NCBI GenBank assembly: GCA_009746045.1
Contig: RPFO01000003.1
Span: 95,001-132,500, forward strand
Source of the DNA: Mesostigma viride
Lineage: Eukaryota > Streptophyta > Mesostigmatophyceae > Mesostigmatales > Mesostigmataceae
Reading direction: 5' to 3'
DNA: 37,500 nucleotides
The notes beneath the pieces were generated by a model, which worked only from the letters and a program-made list of their open reading frames with translations, had not been told where the DNA came from and ran no database searches. The first letter of the stretch is position 1. Each line of letters starts with the position of its first letter. The position numbers were made by a program, and so were the translations under genes. Shown here piece after piece: positions 1-8,705 of this stretch.

Positions 1-220
1 AAATCAAGAAAACCATCCTCCATCAAGACCCGTTGTATCTAGAATACATTGCAGTCGACGTAACAGCATCGAAGGGACCCGGCATCCGCATAGCAGGATA
101 TTAAAAAAGGAAAGCAGTGCCATGAATAATAGAGGTCTCAAGTACCTCCCCATTAGCATTGAACCTACGTGGTAACAACAAGTAACTTTGCTACGATGCA
201 GGCACTACGCAGCGACCTAC

Positions 221-337
221 CCGGGACTTGAAGTCCGAGGGTGACAGCTGAACAACAGCAGACGCGCCCGAATACAACGCGGTAGCCGGGGCGACCAAAA
301 AGATACACAACAGAGAGAAACACAAGAGTTTGCCCAT
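221..337 (-). CDS. Protein disulfide isomerase-like protein, first coding exon (partial gene)
   Basis: The exon encodes 39 residues. It opens with MGKLLCFSLLCIFLVAPATA, a textbook signal peptide (Lys at position 3, hydrophobic core, AxA-type cleavage region). It continues with LYSGASAVVQLSPSDFKSR, the pattern seen at the start of the first thioredoxin domain of PDIA6/P5-type protein disulfide isomerases ('ALYS...VVxLTPSNF'). Such enzymes form and rearrange disulfides in the ER lumen. The start is the ATG whose complement is at 335-337, and the exon ends at a consensus donor (gtaggt) after a complete codon. The CGHC active site would be in the next exon. I found no acceptable exon in 1-220, so the gene should continue beyond the left edge. 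It is transcribed away from the plus-strand gene at 1001-2673. The family call rests on a short stretch and could be another thioredoxin-fold ER protein. Confidence 0.75.
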
Positions 338-1000
338 GATTACTTCCGGAATTTCCACAGCGGCTCTTTCACCCCTGTACTGCGAAGGATCCGAACTGGG
401 ATGCGACGATTTTTTAATAATCTAATCTCACCGTCGTAGATATTCCGCCATCTCTTAGCGAAGGTCACACTATGGGGTTGTTGCCACGTCTTGCCAGACG
501 TCGCACGCCCGGGAACCCGACATGTCATGTACACCTGTCTCGAAGTACGGACTCACCGTCCCTGGAAGGTTCCATGCTTGGTTCCATAATTTTGCTTGCA
601 TCCTCTTGGCATCCTGCTTGCATCCCCCAAAGCCGCGCGGCAGCGCGGAGTGAATTACGGCAAAGACGTGCTTTGGGGAGTGAATTTTGCGGCTCGCCAA
701 AGAATTGGTTTCCGAGTCGCCAAAGGATGGATTGCGGTCGCCAAAGGATGGATTGCGGTCGCCAGAAGTTAGTTTGTGGTACTGGGCGGAGGGTTACAGC
801 ACAAATAACTGAAATAAGTGAAATAACGTTAGTTTCCTGCACCTTGGCGATGGAGTTTTATAGCCTGCGTTGGGTGCCGCTAGCTGCTGTGCGATCATGA
901 CCGTGCGATCATAAGCATCCATTTTTCACGGAACGTATAATGCAACGGTGCTCTGGCTTGTTTCGTTCATTTGGTCGCTGCTCTCTGCGTCTTCTAACAG
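338..1000. promoter_or_regulatory. Divergent intergenic/5' region between two genes
   Basis: This stretch lies between the PDI-like start codon and the first supported exon of the plus-strand gene. It must hold the promoter of the former and probably the promoter and 5' exon of the latter, because the exon at 1001 begins in mid-codon. I could not identify that first exon. A 21-bp unit (gccaaaggatggattgcggtc) is repeated in tandem at about 718-759. A pyrimidine-rich acceptor ends at 1000 (cttctaacag). No TATA box or other promoter element can be assigned with confidence. Confidence 0.4.
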
Positions 1001-2673
1001 ATTCCCATTCCCCTCTGAACTCCACGATGTCAACGCCAACACGCTCGAGGCGGAGTTGCCAGATCCCTCCACACCGAAGAAACAAAGCAAGAAAAGAGGA
1101 TCGGGGAATTCGGCGGCCTCTCTGATATGCTTGGATTTCTCGCCTCAGCGCTCTTCCCCCGCGAGCAAGCCGCGGCTTGTGAGGACCCTGCCTCCTCTTC
1201 AGGCGGATCGAGTAAGTGCGAGTCTGCGCCTGTATTCTTCATGCCGGTAGCATTTTTTTTGGAAAGCATCGTCTTACATAACGACATTGTTTTGCGTGGC
1301 ATTCGTACTTCAGGGAGTATTCGAAGGGCCTTTGAGGGATCGCACGGGTGTGAAGGAAGAGCGTGGTCCGCCGGTGTCCCGAGCGACGTCTACCGAGCTG
1401 CCAGCTGTGATGGTATTGTGGTGACTTACTGGCGGTTAACTGTGCTTGTCTTTGTAGGCCTTTTCTGCAATTGGGTTTACTTTGCATCAGCTATTTACGC
1501 ATGCATTGCTAAATGTTACATGGGGTTGATTGGCCAGCCTTTGTAAGAGATGACCATTCACTTGTTTTTTTGAAGGCATTGCTCTTCTGCCTGTTTCAAT
1601 AATAGGTTGCCCATCATTCGCACCTACAGTCCATCTCAACTACATCGTTCATTTTTTCTTTGTGTGATGGCAAGTTTGCTGCATTTTACCGTACCAATAA
1701 TGCTTGCATCGCTTGCTAACGAATATGGTTCGCGGGTATTTTTACTCTGCATTATGAATGTAGGGGGGCACTGAGAGCATGTAAAGTGAGCAGGTAAGCA
1801 TCAAGGCTGAGTCGATGAGTTTTCCCAAAGTGGGTGTGCCTATGCCGCACCATGGTTTACACCCCACCTTCATATGTTGGAAATTTGCGGAGTTTTTGTT
1901 CTGTTTACATGTTTATAGACACTTGGCGAAGTTTCTCAGAGATGCCTATTGGGTGTGGGGCATTTTGGTTTGCATTGCTGTGATGTCACATGGGACTGTG
2001 GTGATGATGAGTCACTTGGAGGGGGAAGCAAGTGTGCACACCTGCCATGGGTCGGTAGCGCCAGTATTGGATTCCTCTTCGTTATGGGGAGAAACTCTTG
2101 TTACATGTCAGTCTAGTTTCATAATGGTGCTGTTCTTTGTGACAAATTGGCTACTTTCTCGCGTGCCCCACACCCGTCTTGTCCATCGCTTGACTTGCGC
2201 CCTTGCTGGTGCACAATGATGCCACTTGCATTGCCATTCCTCCACCCCTCCTTTTTTCGCCATGCAGGCATTAGCTGCCGCCCTCTTTTATTTCCTCTCT
2301 CATTTCCTTTTAATGCTTAGGGCTTGATGTAGGATTCAGTCGTGTACAAGAACATCAGTGTCTAAACTTGAGTGTGTCATGATTGCGTTTGCTGTTGCAG
2401 GTGGGTGGCTGGAGGAATGCGAAGATGGACAGCAGAAAGAGGGTTTGCGGCGGCAAGGGCGTGAACGCTAGTCACCGTTGTCAGGTGAAACTTGAGAAGG
2501 GGTACACATACCTTGCAATTGATTGCAGTACCTGGGTAAAGATTAATGATAAGCTGTCAAAAAGAAAGCCATGTCCGTTTTTTTTTTTTTGCAGCAAGGC
2601 ATGTGCAAAGAATCCTGACATGAGCCTGCACTTGCCGGGTGGTAAGGCCGTGCCTGCCAACTCCGGTTTATAA
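1001..2673 (+). CDS. Unrecognised basic protein, last three exons (5' incomplete)
   Basis: Three exons fit together in phase: 1001-1211 (enters in phase 2, leaves in phase 0, donor gtaagt), 2401-2501 (acceptor gctgttgcag, donor gtacac, leaves in phase 2) and 2595-2673 (acceptor after a T-run, tttttgcag, ending in TAA). The first exon is hydrophilic, with a basic stretch (PKKQSKKRGS) and Ser/Pro-rich text around LDFSPQRSSPASKPR. The last two are Lys/Cys-containing and basic. I recognise no domain. The 93-nt second intron has no stop in frame, so an unspliced form would also be open, but its T-tract and acceptor argue for splicing. At least one upstream exon with the start codon is missing. The gene is divergent from the PDI-like gene and ends 157 bp before a piggyBac-like element. 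Confidence 0.45.
1212..2400 (+). other. Long intron of the plus-strand gene, no recognised content
   Basis: This stretch of about 1.2 kb lies between two phase-compatible exons. It is rich in T and G, with many short T-runs, and I see no repeat, RNA gene or convincing extra exon in it. Confidence 0.4.
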
Positions 2674-3166
2674 ATGCCGCAGTTTGTGTTTTAGCGACCT
2701 TTGGGTCATTTGCATTTTGGGGCACTAGTTTACATGGTATGGTATTTGATGATGCCAAGTGGGATGTACCCTGAATAGGGCTGTATGCTCGTGTGTACAA
2801 CATATAGTGGACACTCACTTACATATTCCTTAACCCCTCAACCGTCTCTGACTCGTACCTAGGATGAGTCACCAGTTGCACAGTACGCCACAGGTGCCCC
2901 CATTCAGCCTAATTATTATTTATAGACCATACTGGGAACCAAGCATACCCATATGAGGGCCCACCTGGGGGTATAGTGGGTGGTCCCAGTACTAGGTCCC
3001 CCTGCTCTATAAATAGCCCCCCCCTCAGGGGGGTACGGTGAGTGTGTGCGGTGACACTCTTACAATGCGTGATAAACCCCTATCCTCAATGAGTTGACCC
3101 TGGGGTTGGTTTTGTAGATAGGTTAACAAGTTAGGATGGGTAACCAACACTAAAAAATGTAACCGC

Positions 3167-3228
3167 CCCAGGGACCCAGAAGATAGTGCTAAAAATAACT
3201 GGTGACTCATTGAAGTCACCAGTTTTTT
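3167..3228 (+). repeat. Internal repeat unit with hairpin, copy 1
   Basis: The segment reads 'cccagggacccagaagatagtgct' in effect, followed by a hairpin with arms CTGGTGACT and AGTCACCAG (3199-3207 and 3214-3222) and a run of six T. A sister copy lies at 3517-3577 in the same piggyBac-like element. Confidence 0.65.
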
Positions 3229-3516
3229 GCGGGCTAAAACAAGCATTCTAGTGCAGTTTTGTTCCTGGACATGATAGGTAAGCATGGAATATTGGTAAAC
3301 ACGCATGATAACACCTATTCCAACCTGTGTGCCACCAATACTTGCCATAACCACTGCCGCAAATGCTTGGAGACGGCTACGCGTGTGCCGCAAGTACGGG
3401 CTTCACAACCAATGCATGATGGACCACGTATACCTTGGATTTCACCCTAGTATTTCAGGGGGGAGTGCAACTGTACCCAAGCACTACATCCAAGCACTTA
3501 CATGTCTTGTTTCACC

Positions 3517-3577
3517 CAGGGACCCACAAGATAATGCTCAAAATATCTGGTGACTATTTTGAGTCACCAGTTTATGG
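3517..3577 (+). repeat. Internal repeat unit with hairpin, copy 2
   Basis: It repeats the copy at 3167-3228 with a few differences. The same arms CTGGTGACT and AGTCACCAG recur at 3547-3555 and 3562-3570, while the loop differs (6 nt, attttg). Conserved arms with changed loops suggest the fold, or a transposase-binding palindrome, is what is kept. Confidence 0.65.
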
Positions 3578-3730
3578 GACCCTGTTGACTTTGACCAGGG
3601 TTTGCACCCTGGTCCGGTGGTCAGATACGGTCATTCAAGTGTCCTACGGACAGAGCAGATCTAGATCTTTCCAACGGTCCTATTTTTACCCGCAAAAACC
3701 TTCCCGCCAGATCCCTACAGGGCGCACAAA

Positions 3731-3783
3731 CTCGTGCCGATTTCCAGTCACGAGAAAAACTCGTGGTCGAAAATCGGCACGAG
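3731..3783. repeat. Subterminal hairpin next to right terminal inverted repeat
   Basis: Outer arms CTCGTGCCGATTT (3731-3743) and its perfect complement (3771-3783) enclose inner arms CACGAG (3749-3754) and CTCGTG (3760-3765) around a loop of five A. It sits directly against the right 13-bp terminal repeat of the piggyBac-like element. Such subterminal palindromes are common in MITEs. Confidence 0.75.
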
Positions 3784-3814
3784 GACGGTTGAGGGGTTAA
3801 CGACTCTACAATTG

Positions 3815-4197
3815 TGGACAAGATAACGGCAGGTTTGAGCTACCATGGTCCGACTTCTTCCGCTGTTTGTATCTATAGTGATGGACACACGTGTGTAGTA
3901 CTAGTCAGACACGTGTGTAGTACTCCTACACACAGATCTCGAGTGATTTATCTAGTACCAAATCCGAAAGGCTTGCATCACTCCCCGGACAGGAGAACTT
4001 TTGCGGATGACTGTAGGTGTAAGTTGGCGATGCCATGGTAACCGGAGACGTCCGTCCTATAGTCAGCAAAATTGGTGCGAGAGGTCCCCAGTTCGATTCC
4101 GGTCGGATTCATTTGCAGATCGCGTTTTCCGCGTTTTCCGCGGCCTGGCACTGAACGCAAAGGTTTTCACCTTTGCGGAGTGTCTGATCAGAATAGT
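3815..4197 (+). mobile_element. SINE-like repeat with tRNA-type B box, copy 1
   Basis: This segment is shared in the same orientation with 30204-30668. Matching blocks include gataacggcagg, gctaccatggtcc, ggcttgcatcactcc, ggagaacttttgcgg, gactgtaggtgt and cgtccgtcctatagtcagc. AGTTCGATTCC at 4090-4100 is a near-perfect RNA polymerase III B box. A weak A-box-like stretch lies about 30 bp upstream around 4059-4075, and TCCGTCC and GGTCGGA on either side could form a decayed acceptor stem. This is what tRNA-derived SINEs look like. Copy 1 differs from copy 2 in its left third, where it carries ACACGTGTGTAGTACT twice (about 3890-3930). Confidence 0.6.
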
Positions 4198-4470
4198 GAT
4201 GGACTTTACAATGAATATATTTTAACAAAATCGTTGCATGAGCCGTTAATGAATACCAATGATCAAATATTAGTTGTCAAGATCACTCAAAATTAAGTGG
4301 GACAAGTCTACTTCAAGGTCTTGCACTCAATAATTATGTAAGTACTTGCGTGTCATGCGCATGGGCATGCCACGGACTACTATGCTAATCTCATTAGAAA
4401 ATATATTACACCCAAGTTAGTACATATAGTCTGCATCATGCCCCGGACCATGCACTTAATACTTGATGTA
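4198..4470. other. AT-rich spacer, nothing recognised
   Basis: Between the SINE-like repeat and the 246-bp duplication I see no coding potential, terminal repeat or tandem array. Confidence 0.4.
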
Positions 4471-4667
4471 TGCCGCATTTGCATGCATGTATTTCGTGCG
4501 GGCCGGGCCCAACTGCATGATTAGTTAATTAATTACTTAATGTACACGTGAACAATAGCTGTCTCACTTAATATTATTAATTGATTGAGCTAGCAAGGGC
4601 GAGCTTTGAAAAATGATCACAACCAGTTGACTTTCCACTTTCCACAACAATATTTGGCGCCGTGCAT
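4471..4667. repeat. Tandem duplication unit, first copy (interrupted by L1-like insertion)
   Basis: These 197 bp are identical, base for base by eye, to 5591-5787. The unit continues on the far side of the inserted element at 5542-5590. It is not coding. It contains TAAGTGAGACAGCTATT on the minus strand (4554-4570), a motif that recurs near 30.3-30.7 kb. Confidence 0.85.
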
Positions 4668-5541
4668 TAATTAATTAATTAAAATCATAGCTCCGTGGGG
4701 AGCATATGTAACACATAGCCCTGAGAAAGGGGCATCTATGGGTTTGTAATACAATCAGGGCGACAACCTGCAGGTGTAGGATGTACAACTATCACCTGCT
4801 CTGGGTGCACTAGGTGCACCTGCACCTCCATGATGGTTCATGCCTCCTAAACAAGCACAGGCACCCAGGGGGGGCTTGAGGAGAGGGCCTAGAAGGCCTG
4901 CATGACATATGGGGTGGAAGGTATGTGGCTAGGCTATAGCTAGGGTACACATGGCCTCTCAGCAGGGAGTAACTCCCTGCATGGGCAAAGCATGACTCGA
5001 CATTGCTACGGCTATTGCAAGGGCGGGTGTGGGCCCATCACGTAGGCATACATGGCCACGTCACTAAGCTTTCTAGTCTACACTACTGCTATATATTCCC
5101 TAGGCTGGGGTGGCTGGGGTGGCTGGGGTTGCAGGGGTCGCCTGCCAGGGCTTGTGGGCGACGTAGATGTCCGCCCCCTTCCAGTAGACCGGCTTCTGCC
5201 CCGCCGTCTGCCGAAGCTGGAGGTAGGTCGGCCATAACTCCCGTCGCCGTTGTTGCTGCGTCAAGGTCAAGTCGTCGTCCAGCGTGTAGGCGGTCCCCCC
5301 AAGCCGCTTGCGACACTTGAGGAACTCCATCTTATCCGCCATGGTGTCGAAGGTGAGGAGCAAGGGGGAGGGGCCGGCCTTACCCCGCGAGCGGGGAAGG
5401 CGGGTCACCCCCCGCGGCTTGCCCTTACCAGTGATAGCCATGGGGACAAGGATTTTGTTCTCAAACGCCAGGGCAAGGGTCTCGGAGGTCTCGTCCTGCA
5501 GCGGGTCGAAGTGCTTGACTATGACGTTAGGCGCCGTGCAT
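4656..5541 (-). mobile_element. 5'-truncated L1-like retrotransposon with 12-bp target-site duplication
   Basis: GGCGCCGTGCAT occurs at 4656-4667 and again at 5530-5541, flanking an insert of about 862 bp (4668-5529). On the minus strand the insert begins in mid-ORF, runs through an ORF1-like C-terminal region (stop at 5100-5102) and a 3' UTR of about 420 bp, and ends in a (TTAA)n tail next to the left duplication. 5' truncation, a simple-repeat 3' tail and flanking duplications are the signature of target-primed reverse transcription. The insertion splits the first copy of a 246-bp tandem duplication, so the duplication came first. A diverged copy of the 3' UTR lies at 34167-34620. Confidence 0.8.
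5100..5529 (-). pseudogene. L1-type ORF1 remnant (RRM plus C-terminal domain)
   Basis: The open minus-strand frame covers about 142 codons. It starts at the truncation point (NVIVKHFDPLQDETSE) and continues through SPLLLTFDTMADKMEFLK, RKRLGGTAYTLDDDLT and RRRELWPTYLQLRQTAGQKP to an end of repeated ATP triplets. In L1 ORF1 proteins the RRM and C-terminal domain show the same order: a 'P-hydrophobic-VKF' strand, 'K..L......K.L.GT...I..DL....', then 'R..LWP....AR..G..A'. These proteins bind RNA as trimers and act as chaperones for retrotransposition. No start codon survives because the element is truncated. The frame has no stop, so the insertion may be fairly recent. No ORF2 follows before the 3' tail, so this may be a half-LINE (ORF1-only) element. 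Confidence 0.72.
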
Positions 5542-5590
5542 GTTGCTAGCTATAAATGCAGCGTGCATACGTATCACACTGTCAGAACAA
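5542..5590. repeat. Tandem duplication unit, right end of first copy
   Basis: These 49 bp match 5788-5836 with a single difference (ctataaatg versus ctaaaaatg). Together with 4471-4667 they make up the first 246-bp unit, now split by the retroelement. Confidence 0.8.
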
Positions 5591-5836
5591 TGCCGCATTT
5601 GCATGCATGTATTTCGTGCGGGCCGGGCCCAACTGCATGATTAGTTAATTAATTACTTAATGTACACGTGAACAATAGCTGTCTCACTTAATATTATTAA
5701 TTGATTGAGCTAGCAAGGGCGAGCTTTGAAAAATGATCACAACCAGTTGACTTTCCACTTTCCACAACAATATTTGGCGCCGTGCATGTTGCTAGCTAAA
5801 AATGCAGCGTGCATACGTATCACACTGTCAGAACAA
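5591..5836. repeat. Tandem duplication unit, intact second copy
   Basis: This is the undisturbed 246-bp unit. It matches 4471-4667 joined to 5542-5590 and shows the pre-insertion sequence of the target site. Confidence 0.85.
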
Positions 5837-6779
5837 AGCTAGTCAGAACACGTACAGTATCGCACTGTCCCATTGTTAGACTGAATGGGCCGATCAGAGC
5901 ATGGAATCCAATGGCAAGATTCGGGTCTCCATTATTCTCATAGATAACTTTACACAAATGACAGTTTGGTAGAATCTCTTCAATCTATGCGTCCAGGCAT
6001 ACATAGTTGTCTCACTTCATCTAATTAGCGTAACTGAATCCTAGTATGAACTGACGTGTCTTATATCGTAAGGAACACTAGACGTAAAAACTGAATCACT
6101 TTTGGTTGTTACAGTTACCTGATATTGATAACCTGGCTGGAAATCGGACTCCCCTTCACCTAGGGCGTTGCCGCCGTTGCACGGACTGTGGACATCATGT
6201 ACATCCTACCTATTCCATGGCCAGCGCGGCGCCAACCTTGGGAGGTTGGCCTTGCGCTTGGCCACCTCGCCCTTTGCCGCCACGCTGCACTCGACCCCGC
6301 CTGCCGCCTCCCCTGCCGGCCCTGCGCGTTGGGTTATGAAAACACAGGGGCGGAGCCCTTTCTCCAGGCAGGGCCTTCTTGAGTTTCAGGAATGTGGCGA
6401 AGTGAGGCAAACAAAAACCAAACTTCGGCCACGGCATGCACGGACATTTCCCGGTCACCATGTCAACGGCCCAACCCAAGTTGGGTGTGCACAACTTGCG
6501 CTCCATGAGTGCCAATGGCCATGCACCCAGTCCATTGGTTGACTTCTGCGTGCCACCACCCATGGTCTCTTTGGTAATCCCGGCGTCGAAGTCCCACCCG
6601 GCCAGGCTGCATGCCCAGCTCCGCCGTCAGGCTGGCGAGACCGTCGGCATCTGGTGACCAAGTGGTGCTGCACAAACATGGTGGTCGATCCAGCCGGGCC
6701 CCTTGTCGATCGCCGTGAGAGTTTGCGACTCCAGCACCTCTTTTGCTCGCGCCTTAGTGTGCTGTTCTTTGATGGTACG
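5837..6779. other. Degenerate region, probably decayed repeat
   Basis: Both strands carry short open stretches between 6100 and 6780, some Pro/Arg-rich, but none shows a gene-like exon with matching splice sites. Its position next to LINE fragments suggests old retroelement DNA. Confidence 0.35.
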
Positions 6780-7170
6780 CACTCGGTAGAAAACGGTAGC
6801 GCATCCTTGGACCGATTGGGGCTTGAGGTCAGCAAGAAGACCGAGGCTCTGGCGGTTGGGCTCACCCACTCACCGGCCGCCCGACCTCTTTCTCCTTGAC
6901 GGCTCTCGAGTCCTGTATTGGGACGTACCGGTCCAAGCTGCTGGGCAGCCTGCTCCCCAGCTGCGAGGCCGATGTGGACCACCGCATCTCCCTTGCCTGG
7001 CACGCGTTACGCCAATACCGGGCCCGGCCTGTGGCGCAAGCCCCTGGGCAAGATAGAGAAACAGGACCTGTTCAAGGTTCTCGTCCTTCCTTGATGTGAG
7101 CATGCACTCGTGCTCGCAGGGGTTGTTGGTGACCGGCATACCAGGCCTAGAGGTGCACATGACCTGCCAG
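6780..7170 (+). pseudogene. LINE ORF2 reverse-transcriptase fragment (thumb region), frameshifted
   Basis: Plus-strand fragments read LDRLGLEVSKKTEALAVG, then after a +1 shift SKLLGSLLPSCEADVDHRIS and AWHALRQY, then after another shift WRKPLGKIEKQDLFKVLVLP followed by a stop. This order is typical of the end of the reverse-transcriptase palm and the thumb of non-LTR retrotransposons (a 'GLxVxxxKTExLVVG' strand, 'YKYLGSLL...D.EVxHRIxxAxxAFxxL', then 'LxxxxKxxLFxxLVLPxLLYG'). At least two frameshifts and a stop make it a dead copy. The catalytic YADD motif is not visible. Confidence 0.7.
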
Positions 7171-7235
7171 TTGCAAGCAGAAACGCGACGACAGCCACTC
7201 CTTGTTAAAATACACAGCGAACCTAATGCAGCGGC

Positions 7236-7510
7236 TCACTCTCCCATGCACTCCTCCTGGGCGGCCGCGACAGCCCCGTCCAGCGCGCCGCATCGGGGCG
7301 GGGCGCACACAAGTTTGCAAGTGGGTTGCGACGGGACAAGGGGACCCTGCCATAGGAGGGGGTGTCTACCTGGTTGGCCAGTGCTAAGCCCGTCCGCAGG
7401 GCCCACATCGGTATTCACCTGGTCGTGCATGCAGGCAAGACCTCCGGCAAAGAGGAGGCGGCGGTGTCGGATCGATGGTATGGGTGACAAGAGGGAGCTC
7501 GCAGTAGAGC
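7236..7510 (-). pseudogene. LINE ORF2 C-terminal fragment, opposite strand
   Basis: The minus-strand frame contains IPSIRHRRLLFAGGLACM followed by GLSTGQPGRHPLLWQGP. The 'IRxRRLxFAGHLARM' stretch near the end of LINE ORF2 proteins is very characteristic. The same order (IRQRRMAFVGHLAR, then LGQPGRRILTWPGP) appears in the remnant at 30905-31500. It is inverted relative to the reverse-transcriptase fragment just upstream, so this block is two insertions or one rearranged element. Confidence 0.6.
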
Positions 7511-7570
7511 TCGGACCGGGTGCGGCGCTCTTGGGTTGATGAGGATGATATCCCCTTCTAGACAGTGGCT

Positions 7571-7634
7571 AATGAATTAATTAAACTCGTGCTCCCGTTA
7601 CATTAACTCCGATTCGATGGATGGATCGGAGGGT
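7571..7634 (-). mobile_element. Short element with (TTAA)n tail, copy R1
   Basis: Read on the minus strand, this is a short body ending ACGGGAGCACGAG followed by TTTAATTAATTCATT. Copies at 8102-8156, 16467-16522 and 31723-31800 share the CTCGTGCTCCCGTT core. R1 and R4 also share flanking sequence further out (ggtctaa.ctatctaca). All four have the tail on the same side, as expected for 3' ends of a retroposed family. Confidence 0.6.
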
Positions 7635-8101
7635 ACACGCAATCCGAACGGTCTAAGCTATCTACAAGCTATCTACAGCTGAAAACAGTCCAGTGACAGT
7701 CCAGTGACTACATGGTTGGGGCATGATGCAGACGCTATTCGTAACGAGATTAACATAGTACGTCCGTGGCATATACCCATATTGCGCAAGGAGGGGGGAC
7801 ATCCCCCCCTAAAATCGTACATGAGCGTACTCCAGAGTTTGGCCTACCGCGCCGCCCGGCGCCAGCCAAAGCTAGTGAAAAGTGCTGGAGTGCACTCAGT
7901 CTGTCAAAAAGCTGCGCCGGACCGACTTGGGAGTGTGCTACGTGCTACGTGCCTTGTAAGACACGTGGCACTTTTTGTAGAATCTCTTAGTAGAAGCTCT
8001 TAGTAAGCGATAGTATTAGCATATTCTCCAAGTAGAAGAATGACGTCAAGCCGGCGGAAATTCGATGCCTATTGCCTGACGCCAGGTCCGGTGTCAGAAT
8101 T
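7635..8101. other. Spacer with a short GGGGGG/CCCCCC palindrome
   Basis: A short foldback (gaggggggacatccccccct) lies at about 7790-7811. A similar one occurs at about 22706-22726. The segment 7868-7935 belongs to a loose repeat with GCGCCGGAC cores that recurs at 8526-8700. No gene is visible. Confidence 0.4.
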
Positions 8102-8156
8102 AGTTAATTAATTAATTAATTAAACTCGTGCTCCCGTTGGGGAGTCACGGAGCACC
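8102..8156 (-). mobile_element. Short element with (TTAA)n tail, copy R2
   Basis: A (TTAA)n tract (8104-8122) is followed by CTCGTGCTCCCGTTGGGGAG and TCACGGAGCA. This is the cleanest version of the family's terminal region. TGCTCC and GGAGCA can pair as a small terminal hairpin. Confidence 0.6.
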
Positions 8157-8248
8157 GAAGTGCTTTTAATCCCTGTGTGTGCACTACAGGAGAAAGGGCA
8201 GAGACCCCCAGTCTCCTTCATGCCAAAGGCATGCCACAGCTGCTAGGT

Positions 8249-8305
8249 TAATATTGTGCGGAAACCTTTTTGCCACTTGGGCTTCTCAGGTTCCGCACAA
8301 TATTA
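8249..8305. repeat. Inverted repeat (17-bp arms, about 22-nt spacer)
   Basis: TAATATTGTGCGGAAACC (8249-8266) and GGTTCCGCACAATATTA (8289-8305) are complementary apart from one extra A. The function is unknown, and it could be the end of a small transposon or a cruciform. Confidence 0.65.
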
Positions 8306-8525
8306 CCGGCGATAACCACTCGCCGGACACTCAAGTTCACACCGGTGTCAGAATCAACAACAACAACCTGACGCCTGCCTGAAAGTCGATACGTCTTCCT
8401 AGAATCAACCAATACTTGGTAAGTTCTCAGCGTAAGTTGTTAGTACAGCAGGGCCGAAGCGGACACCTGCACTTAAAAATCAAACGCCTGACCAAGCTAG
8501 CGGGATCACCATGAGAGCGCACTAG

Positions 8526-8705
8526 CGCACTCCTTTCCTAAAACCAGGCGCCGGACCGCCAAAAGGAGTTCGCTCCACAAAATGTTTCTTCGCGCCGCCC
8601 TAAAATTTTCGACTGGAGTACACTCCGTCGCAAAAAATTCTGCCGCCGGACACGTTTTTGGAGTTAGCTCCACGTTTGGAGGTGCCGCGCCGGACACACG
8701 AGTGA
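8526..8705. repeat. Loose tandem repeat with GCGCCGGAC core
   Basis: Units at about 8545, 8640 and 8685 share a (G)CGCCGGAC core and nearby GGAGTNNGCTCC or CTGGAGTACACTCC text. A related unit lies at 7868-7935. The copies are diverged and no open frame is conserved through them. Confidence 0.4.

Larger units (their letters stand above)
2830..3800. mobile_element. Non-autonomous piggyBac-like DNA transposon (MITE) with TTAA target duplication
   Basis: TTAA stands at 2830-2833 and at 3797-3800. Immediately inside are perfect 13-bp terminal inverted repeats: CCCCTCAACCGTC at 2834-2846 and its complement GACGGTTGAGGGG at 3784-3796. TTAA duplications next to ends that begin CCC are the hallmark of piggyBac transposons. 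The body is 963 bp and I see no transposase in it, so it would need a helper in trans. It contains three hairpins: 3199-3222 and 3547-3570 share the same 9-bp arms, and a larger one at 3731-3783 abuts the right terminal repeat. Kolobok elements also use TTAA and remain an alternative superfamily. Confidence 0.75.

Noticed and set aside
1027-1125. Start codon and short frame MSTPTRSRRSCQ in the other frame of the exon at 1001-1211
   Set aside because: It ends after 32 residues without a useful donor. The alternative frame is open through the whole exon to a consensus donor and joins the next exons in phase.
3025-3393. Minus-strand frame inside the piggyBac-like element as a transposase
   Set aside because: It is only about 120 residues, shows no DDD-type catalytic pattern and runs through the internal hairpin repeat.
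4051-4105. A functional tRNA gene at the B-box-like sequence
   Set aside because: The T stem and D arm do not pair properly, and no anticodon stem can be drawn. A diverged second copy with the same flanks points to a repeat.
8297-8306. CAATATTAC, which fits the nicking nonanucleotide of circular Rep-encoding replicons
   Set aside because: It lies within an inverted-repeat arm, not in a hairpin loop, and no Rep-like gene is nearby.
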